This document shows, piece by piece, positions 60,501 through 64,000 of a stretch of 64,000 bases of DNA (its first letter is position 1; each line of letters begins with the position of its first letter). Under the pieces are notes generated by a model. That model saw only the letters and a program-made list of their open reading frames with translations. It did no database searches and was not told where the DNA came from. The stretch comes from Emmonsiellopsis sp. PD_33 (Eukaryota; Ascomycota; Eurotiomycetes; Onygenales; Ajellomycetaceae): positions 1-64,000 of the forward strand of contig JANTQF010000099.1 of assembly GCA_032988165.1 (NCBI GenBank), written 5' to 3'. Both the position numbers and the translations under genes were made by a program.

Positions 60501-60886
60501 CCTACCAACGAAGAGTTGCAAATCTTTTTATACTATGTGCAGCAATGGACTTTCCGGCTTCCTACGAACTAGATGAATTGGTACCAACCCCAGAGATTGG
60601 TGTATTTCTTTGTCAGCCCGTCATTGTTGGGTTGGTTATGGATTCGTCGTATTCATTCCTCGCATCGTTATTCCTGAGCATTTACAAGTGTAGTCAAATG
60701 TTCGATTTTTGGTCTTCATCTATGAAGCAGAATACTGACTATTTCCTTCGCTTCACGCTTTACTCTGCATTTATTTCGATGTCCCGCTCGAAACATTTCC
60801 CCTGATGCCACATACGACCCAAGCCCCCTTTGCCTGTTTGAGAGGCTACCCGAAATCCGATTCCCGTTTGGAAGCCAGATGGGTAG
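57517..60886. other. 3.4-kb gene-free region upstream of the GTPase gene
   Basis: It contains the GTPase promoter and a (AGC)7 repeat at 58861-58880. Frames on both strands up to 141 codons have no recognisable domain, signal peptide or splice-supported extension. No element ends or RNA genes were seen. Confidence 0.5.
58861..58880. repeat. (AGC)n trinucleotide repeat, about 7 units
   Basis: AGC repeated without interruption, preceded by TAAATAGC. It lies outside any accepted gene. Confidence 0.88.
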
Positions 60887-61930
60887 TCATGGAGACCGAT
60901 CCTGGCATCTGATCGCATTCCATTTCCTTTCTGGAGCGGATGTAACAGGAGCCACGTTGTCGAGGGCATTGTGAATTTCCTTAAGGTGGTAATTCAGTTC
61001 TGGACATTGGTCTTGCTCCGATTCCAAACCCGGTGATCTGATTGTATTTATCATTGGCATAGGTTGTCAGAAACTTTCCTTTATCCGCTTCATGATCCAT
61101 TTCTTGAATGAGGAGAGAAAAGAAAACAACCACATACACCATCAGCCGACAAGCACACTCTTCTTCCTCAATATAAACTGAACCGGTATCCTTCAATTTA
61201 TAAGGATCTAAAGAAGAAAGAGCAAAAGTTAGGCATTTTCTTTCCTCTCGGAATCTTTCTCCCGGTGAGATATTGGCCGTGTAATTTAGATGGGAGCTAC
61301 ATAACCGGGCCCTTACGCTTACGTCAGCTATGCTCTACGTTACGCGCTGTATGGACCCTCATATATGAGGGTCCGCCATCTCAACGTTAACCGCCATCTC
61401 AACATCAAATTTCACCTTTAAAATTGAATAACTCCCCAATGCAATGACTTCCTGGTATATTTTAATAGAGAATTAAATCTCTGAATCACTGGCTTTAATT
61501 ACTAACAGTAAAAATTAAATTTAATGGTTTTCTCAGGAAGATATGGGATTTCTTATTTCCATTTATGAGACCAGCATGATAACTAGAACTCCTGGACTTT
61601 AATAACCAGCTGAGACTGAAGGATTAGTGTAGATATTATCTATCTCTGTTGGGGAGTTATTCAATTTTAAAGGTGAAATTTGATGTTGAGATGGCGGTTA
61701 ACGTTGAGATGGCGGACCCTCATATATGAGGGTCCGTACAGCGCTTAGCATAGTGGTGGTGGTGGTTATGTAAGCGTAAGGGCCCTGTTACAGCAAGTTG
61801 TCAGTCGGTTAGCTGTCAGGTCAACACAGTCCCCTTTTTTATGAGGCTTTTCGCATATTTTTATTGTGCATTTAGGATCCTCGGCGGAGGATAGCAGGGA
61901 AAATAGTGGTAACAGGAGAAACTGTTTCAT
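60887..61930 (-). CDS. small secreted cysteine-rich protein A, MITE in intron 1 (119 aa, 3 exons)
   Basis: Minus-strand exons 61930-61792, 61207-61138 and 61037-60887, with intron phases 1 and 2. Residues 1-16 are a signal peptide. The mature part has eight cysteines in the same order as the neighbour at 63.2-63.7 kb: CTIKIC, KGDC, TTC, ECAC, DQC, IRC. Exon 2 is 70 nt in both genes. Intron 1 is 584 nt because a 485-bp inverted-repeat element sits in it; removing element and one TA leaves 97 nt. The present donor reads GTAACA; before insertion it would have read GTATGT. Without splicing, translation stops at 61766. The family is not recognised; it is likely extracellular (effector-like or hyphal surface protein, inference). 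The exon 3 acceptor is chosen from alignment to the paralogue. Confidence 0.74.
61353..61439 (+). repeat. left inverted arm, 87 bp
   Basis: Identical, in reverse complement, to 61649-61735. It begins with a 22-bp perfect palindrome centred on CATATATG (61353-61374) and contains a near-duplicate of the motif CCGCCATCTCAAC. Confidence 0.93.
61649..61735 (-). repeat. right inverted arm, 87 bp
   Basis: Reverse complement of 61353-61439 with no mismatch that I could find. It ends with the same 22-bp palindrome (61714-61735). Confidence 0.93.
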
Positions 61931-63175
61931 CTTTCTAGAGGTCGACGCTGGGTGAGTTGTTGGCAAGTGTTGGCTCGAGGGAAAGGGTATGGAGAGGGAG
62001 CGAGGGAGGGAGAGAGAATAAATAAATCTGTCTACAGAAGCAAAAGTCAGGCGGAAACAGGGGGACTTTTTATATTCCAGGGAAATGCGTATACACCCGA
62101 TCTTCGACCAACATGTTGCTTACCTCCGTATTGATGGTTCCCGATATTTACTACTTTCAACCGGAGATCTCCCAACTGACGTCGTATAAGACCAACAACT
62201 ATATACAGGTCCGACCAACCTGCCAACAGGTTCTCCCCCGACACTTGGTTTTTATAGGATAATGATTTGATATTTACAAAGAGCTGTGCGCCCAATCTAT
62301 TCCACCCTGAAACAATACCCGCCAACGTTGGTTCCCATCTAATCCTATCAAGTAGAATATTAAATAAACCATATATCCAACAGTTGATCCTAGTATTTCG
62401 ACTACCACACAGATTTTGTCCCCCGTCTATATTTCTCCCATTTTCATATGGGTTGTAGAGTAGCTGTAAGCCTTTTTGCTGTCTATCCGATATCCTGTGC
62501 GGTGTTTCACCAACCCAACATCTCGAGAATTAATGTCTCTTCGGGTATGAAATAGTGCTCGTATCCCCTGGTCAGCGAACATTGTTCGTTTCTTTTAAGC
62601 ATATGTTTCTATCAGAATATATTCAGAAATGTATAGGTGCAACAATTTGCTCAGGGGTATAGAGTACAAGTATATTCTACCTAATAATACCCAACCATAA
62701 TAGGTAGATACTCATCCGACAATTTCAGTTAATGAAAGAACGTTCTACGTAAGGTAGATATGGATACTAACTGCTAGGGAAAGTTTTGGTATTAGGTAAG
62801 GAGCGAAGATACATCTAATTAAGCGAAAGGAGACAAACAAGAAACAATCCTTTTTTTCTTCTGGTTTTTGGCACATGAGGTGCAAACGAATAAACGAACG
62901 AGAGGGTACAAAAAAGCAGTGAAATCTAAATGGAGCAGAACGTTGGAAGGAAATTCATCTGGCATAAATAGAATCTGGGGGGTAATCAAGAGACTGGCGA
63001 TTCAAGGAAAAACAACAGGGGGGCGCAGAGGAAGAAATGCGAAGGGGACAGCGGGGAGACGTGGTTCGTGGCTGGCTTCGTCTCCTCACTGTCCAGATGT
63101 CCGATTGATGTATATGATTGTTTTCATATAACTTTTAAAAGCCGTCCCGCCATTTGGCAGGTTTGATAGCCATGC
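61931..63175. other. intergenic between the two cysteine-rich genes, no gene seen
   Basis: 1.25 kb with the promoter of copy A and the 3' region of copy B. AT-rich, with short unsupported frames at 62047-62325 (-) and 62868-63131 (+). I looked for a third cysteine-rich copy and saw none. Confidence 0.5.
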
Positions 63176-63740
63176 TCATACTATTGTGCAGCTTAATCTT
63201 TTGGCCTTGTTCTCCGCTTTGAAATCTTTGAGGTCGTTGATTCCTGGATGAGTGATTCTATCTACTAAAGGCTTTCCACAATCGTCCAACCTGGGTATTG
63301 ATTTGCCATATTAGCTTATTGGTTTCACTATGTTGGGAGAAATGTGTGTGGATGCCTTTCAGCAAATCTTTATGATGAAGGGGGGGTTTGAAGTCAACAT
63401 ACTCTGAGAGGAGGCATTTGCAGCCCTGTTCCTTGACAAAGATTGCGTTGATCGGCTTAGCACCAACATCCCCTAAGGAGGAAAAATATTGGTTAGTTCT
63501 CCAAGATGTCATAAAGGGGGGAATTTAGTTGGGATGATGAGATTAACTCCACATACTGCATTGGCCCATCTCGCTGTCGGTTTTAAACACCACCTCATCC
63601 TGGCAATCCTTCCCGACCATATCGGCGCAGACTGAGACGGTACACACGGACTCCTTTACGGGATATTTAAAGTAACTTCCACCAGCCAGAACAGCCTGTA
63701 GAAGGGACAGTCCCGAAATAATGAGAATGGCAGTCTTCAT
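63176..63740 (-). CDS. small secreted cysteine-rich protein B (122 aa, 3 exons)
   Basis: Minus-strand exons 63740-63557, 63472-63403 and 63290-63176. Introns are 84 nt (donor GTATGT, acceptor CCTTAG) and 112 nt (GTATGT, ACCCAG), phases 1 and 2; the frame closes on TGA. Residues 1-19 form a clear signal peptide (MKTAILIISGLSLLQAVLA). The mature protein of about 103 residues has eight cysteines: CTVSVC, GKDC, GQC, GCKC, DDC and a last one four residues from the end (SCTIV). Even numbers suggest four disulfides. It is a tandem paralogue of the gene at 60.9-61.9 kb. I do not recognise a named family; secretion and cysteine content fit small secreted proteins of fungi. Exon 2 read-through would give a different C-terminus without cysteines, so splicing matters. 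Confidence 0.83.
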
Positions 63741-64000
63741 AATGAATGCAGGGCTGAAAGGATCAGGTGAATCTGTAAACGAAGGCTTTGAAATCTTGAT
63801 ATGAGAAGGAAAGATATTGAATAAGTTGTCACTTGGTAGATTAATCAAGAAATGCCATACGGGATGACTACCCACATATTTATGCGTTTTTTTTTCTATA
63901 TCCCAAGTCATTAACATCTATATTAATTTGCCTTCTATTTGCCTCTCCTTTCCCTAGGTGGACTTCTAAGTACCAGAAGAAATCACTGCGGAGACGGTGA

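Larger units (their letters stand above)
61302..61790. mobile_element. MITE-like element, 485 bp, TA target-site duplication
   Basis: The element spans 61304-61788 and is flanked by TA at 61302-61303 and 61789-61790. Ends are inverted: ACCGGGCCCTTACGCTTAC on the left and ACAGGGCCCTTACGCTTAC on the right read in reverse. After a less conserved stretch of about 50 bp, the arms are identical over 87 bp (61353-61439 versus 61649-61735). The 209-bp centre is AT-rich and has no frame. TA duplication and lack of a transposase point to a non-autonomous Tc1/mariner-type (or Fot1/pogo) derivative (inference). Confidence 0.9.

Noticed and set aside
60981..61196. apparent frameshift or pseudogene in exon 3 of cysteine-rich gene A
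   Set aside because: An early acceptor gives a stop, but the acceptor AATCAG before 61037 gives an in-frame exon whose cysteines and length match the paralogue, so no lesion is needed.

Overview
The window is nuclear DNA of a filamentous ascomycete (Pezizomycotina), most likely a Eurotiomycete. The clearest markers are a Woronin-body HEX1 gene ending in the peroxisomal signal SRL, a clustered leucine-degradation pathway (mccA, ivdA, mccB) like the one known in Aspergillus nidulans, and genes cut by short GT-AG introns (mostly 40-290 nt) with GTANGT-type donors and CTAAC-like branch points. There are no rRNA or tRNA genes, CRISPR arrays or bacterial features. Placement below class level is a guess.

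Layout: 0.2-2.4 kb holds an isochorismatase-like hydrolase (+) and an SRR1-domain protein (-). 4.1-7.8 kb has a secreted, GPI-type BIM1-like copper protein (+) and an intronless epoxide hydrolase (-). 9.35-14.0 kb is a 1518-residue disordered Ser/Pro-rich protein (+). 16.1-17.4 kb is hex1 (+), with an in-frame upstream coding region that has no ATG. 19.4-24.2 kb carries a fungal HNH-domain protein (-) and the PHD-finger Rpd3L subunit Cti6 (-). 26.3-28.4 kb is a conserved unknown protein (+). 31.4-32.1 kb is a MARVEL-type four-helix membrane protein (+). 33.9-35.8 kb is an AreA-GATA-like (DUF1752) protein (-). A 5.5 kb gene-free stretch, AT-rich in its second half, follows. 41.25-42.66 kb is a mitochondrial-type SDR (-). 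44.9-54.7 kb is the leucine-catabolism block: mccA (-), an unknown gene (-), ivdA (-), mccB (+). 56.1-57.5 kb is a Rap/Rsr1-type GTPase (-) with eight exons, one of only 10 nt.

The right end (60.9-63.7 kb) holds two tandem paralogues for small secreted cysteine-rich proteins. I assembled both from three exons each. They share both intron positions and phases, and their exon 2 lengths are identical (70 nt). The downstream copy carries a 485-bp inverted-repeat element (MITE, TA target-site duplication) inserted inside the 5' splice site of its first intron. This is the most unusual feature of the window.

Functionally, IvdA converts isovaleryl-CoA to 3-methylcrotonyl-CoA, and MccA+MccB carboxylate that product; this is the mitochondrial leucine pathway. 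The other genes are housekeeping or unrelated. Exon models were read by eye from splice signals, frame continuity and family alignment from memory. Every model closes in frame, but none has been tested against transcripts.
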